Part shown: positions 4,052 through 5,137 of the stretch, one piece after another
Layout of the letters: each line of letters starts with the position of its first letter
How positions within the stretch are numbered: the stretch's first letter is position 1
NCBI GenBank assembly: GCA_934716785.1
Contig: CAKUYM010000319.1
Coordinates: 1-5,137 of the forward strand
Origin: an uncultured Bacteroides sp.
GTDB taxonomy: Bacteria; Bacteroidota; Bacteroidia; Bacteroidales; Bacteroidaceae
Direction: 5' to 3'
Length of the DNA: 5,137 nt
The notes under the pieces: model-generated
What the model saw: only the letters and a program-made list of their open reading frames with translations
Told to the model about the DNA's origin: nothing
Database searches by the model: none
Program-made: the position numbers and the translations under genes

Positions 4052-5137
4052 TCATTGCATATTCCAAGAAAATTTCTTCGGTCTTTTCATTGTTGTTTTA
4101 TAAACATTACCAAAACGGTCAGTAATACGAATATGGATCGTACTTTTCGCATCCGTTGCTTTCACTTTAAACATGTGAGGATTATAATTAGCCAAGAAAG
4201 AAGTAGGTCTGCCGGGTAATGCATCTTTATCACTTCTTATCAAACGATATAAAGGATCACGAGTCCAACAATGAGAGACATCTAAAGAATGTCCGTTTTC
4301 CGTTACCTCTATTTTCCAAGCCGAATCCCAATTATAAATATTTATCAAGATTTCATTAGAGTTCTTGTTACCACCCTGTTGTTCCGGCACACAATTCAAG
4401 TCATATACAAAGAACTGGCTCTTCTCCAAATCTCTTTCAGCAGCTTTAAATTGCCATTGAAGATCGTGCCCTTTCATCTTTATCATCCAATATCCTGCCG
4501 GAGAACCGTCTTCACTGATCAACCGACTGGTTTTTCCATTAATTTTCCAAGAAACGGCTGAGGATGACGGTAAAGTATGGAGAAGGATATTCTTACCATA
4601 CACATAGTTGCTACTGTTGTGCGTGTGTCCTGAAAAAATCTGTACTTGGTTATAATCGGCATAACAAGCCAAAAACTCTTTTGCATTCTCAAAGTTATAA
4701 TCAGTTTCCAGTACCCCATCCTTCATTCCTGTGTACTTCAGCGGAGGAACATGTAAGCCAACCATTATAGGAGTATTCTTCGGTATAAAGGATAAATCCT
4801 TTTTTATCCATTCCATTTGCTGTTCATCTATGCGGTAAGTGAACTGATAGATTTTTTTTCCATCTTTCTCTACCGGTCCGCCGGTTATGATATTATCCAA
4901 TATCATAACATGCCACGCCCCTATATTAAAAGAATAGTAATTAGGACCTATCACATTCTTGTAAACAGATTCACCGTAAAAATCCCAATCCGAGATATGA
5001 CCAATAACCTTACGTTCATTGTCATGATTACCCATAGTGTGATATACAGGAACAGGAAAATCTTTCATTGTTTCCAAATATTCCGGTAATGCATAATGGT
5101 TGCTATGCCATTTTACATCCGTTGTCATATCTCCCAG
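4052..5137 (-). CDS. Calcineurin-like metallophosphoesterase, C-terminal 361 residues (5' end outside window)
   Basis: This is a metal-dependent phosphoesterase; the substrate cannot be read from the sequence. The frame stays open to the right edge, so the true start lies beyond 5137. The visible part opens with LGDMTTD, the GD metal-ligand motif of the family. Counting from that Leu, other active-site blocks are GNHDNE (36-41), GLHVPP (127-132) and SGHTHN (169-174), so the binuclear metal site is intact from the GD motif onward. From about residue 210 to the end there is a beta-rich C-terminal domain, ending in a HIRITDRFGNVYKTT-like strand, as in Bacteroidota proteins that carry separate N- and C-terminal calcineurin-associated domains. 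Those relatives usually have an N-terminal beta domain and a signal peptide and are exported; both would lie off the edge here. The Met at 5128 is internal, not a start. The gene converges on the transporter and ends with TGA at 4054-4052. Confidence 0.88.
   Translation of the reverse strand: MGDMTTDVKWHSNHYALPEYLETMKDFPVPVYHTMGNHDNERKVIGHISDWDFYGESVYKNVIGPNYYSFNIGAWHVMILDNIITGGPVEKDGKKIYQFTYRIDEQQMEWIKKDLSFIPKNTPIMVGLHVPPLKYTGMKDGVLETDYNFENAKEFLACYADYNQVQIFSGHTHNSSNYVYGKNILLHTLPSSSAVSWKINGKTSRLISEDGSPAGYWMIKMKGHDLQWQFKAAERDLEKSQFFVYDLNCVPEQQGGNKNSNEILINIYNWDSAWKIEVTENGHSLDVSHCWTRDPLYRLIRSDKDALPGRPTSFLANYNPHMFKVKATDAKSTIHIRITDRFGNVYKTTMKRPKKFSWNMQ

Noticed and set aside
4052..5128. Complete phosphoesterase gene starting at the Met at 5128
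   Set aside because: The frame continues to the window edge with LGD before that Met, which is the family's metal-binding GD motif, so the gene is cut by the window.

Overview
The window looks like chromosomal DNA from a member of the Bacteroidales (Bacteroides, Phocaeicola, Parabacteroides or a relative). Evidence for this is three promoters with the Bacteroidota -7 consensus TAnnTTTG (273-280 minus, 398-405 plus, 2623-2630 plus), the general absence of strong Shine-Dalgarno sequences, AT-rich intergenic DNA, and gene families that are common in that order. The species cannot be fixed from this sequence.

Layout: (1) 1-458 is AT-rich. It carries a small unrecognised minus-strand gene (26-250) with its own promoter, followed by a regulatory region dense in inverted and direct repeats. 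(2) 459-1894 is a two-gene plus-strand operon encoding a HipB-like helix-turn-helix antitoxin and a HipA-like Ser/Thr kinase toxin. The genes overlap by four bases and all recognisable kinase motifs are intact. (3) 1895-2598 is about 700 bases without a convincing gene, but it is highly structured. A run of four 22-bp repeats passes directly into a run of 21-bp repeats, and both are flanked by clustered GGTGAA/TTCACC motifs in both orientations that form several perfect inverted repeats. This is the most unusual part of the window. (4) 2599-3938 is a promoter and a complete 12-helix major facilitator gene of the fosmidomycin-resistance (Fsr) type. (5) 3957-4003 is a 12-bp inverted repeat between convergent genes. 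(6) 4052-5137 (minus) is the C-terminal part of a calcineurin-like metallophosphoesterase whose N-terminus lies beyond the right edge.

The genes do not form one pathway. The hipBA operon and the repeat region look like accessory DNA placed beside two housekeeping-type genes, an efflux transporter and a probably exported phosphoesterase. I see no complete new multi-gene system. The repeat block at 1978-2514 has no function I can name and deserves the closest second look.
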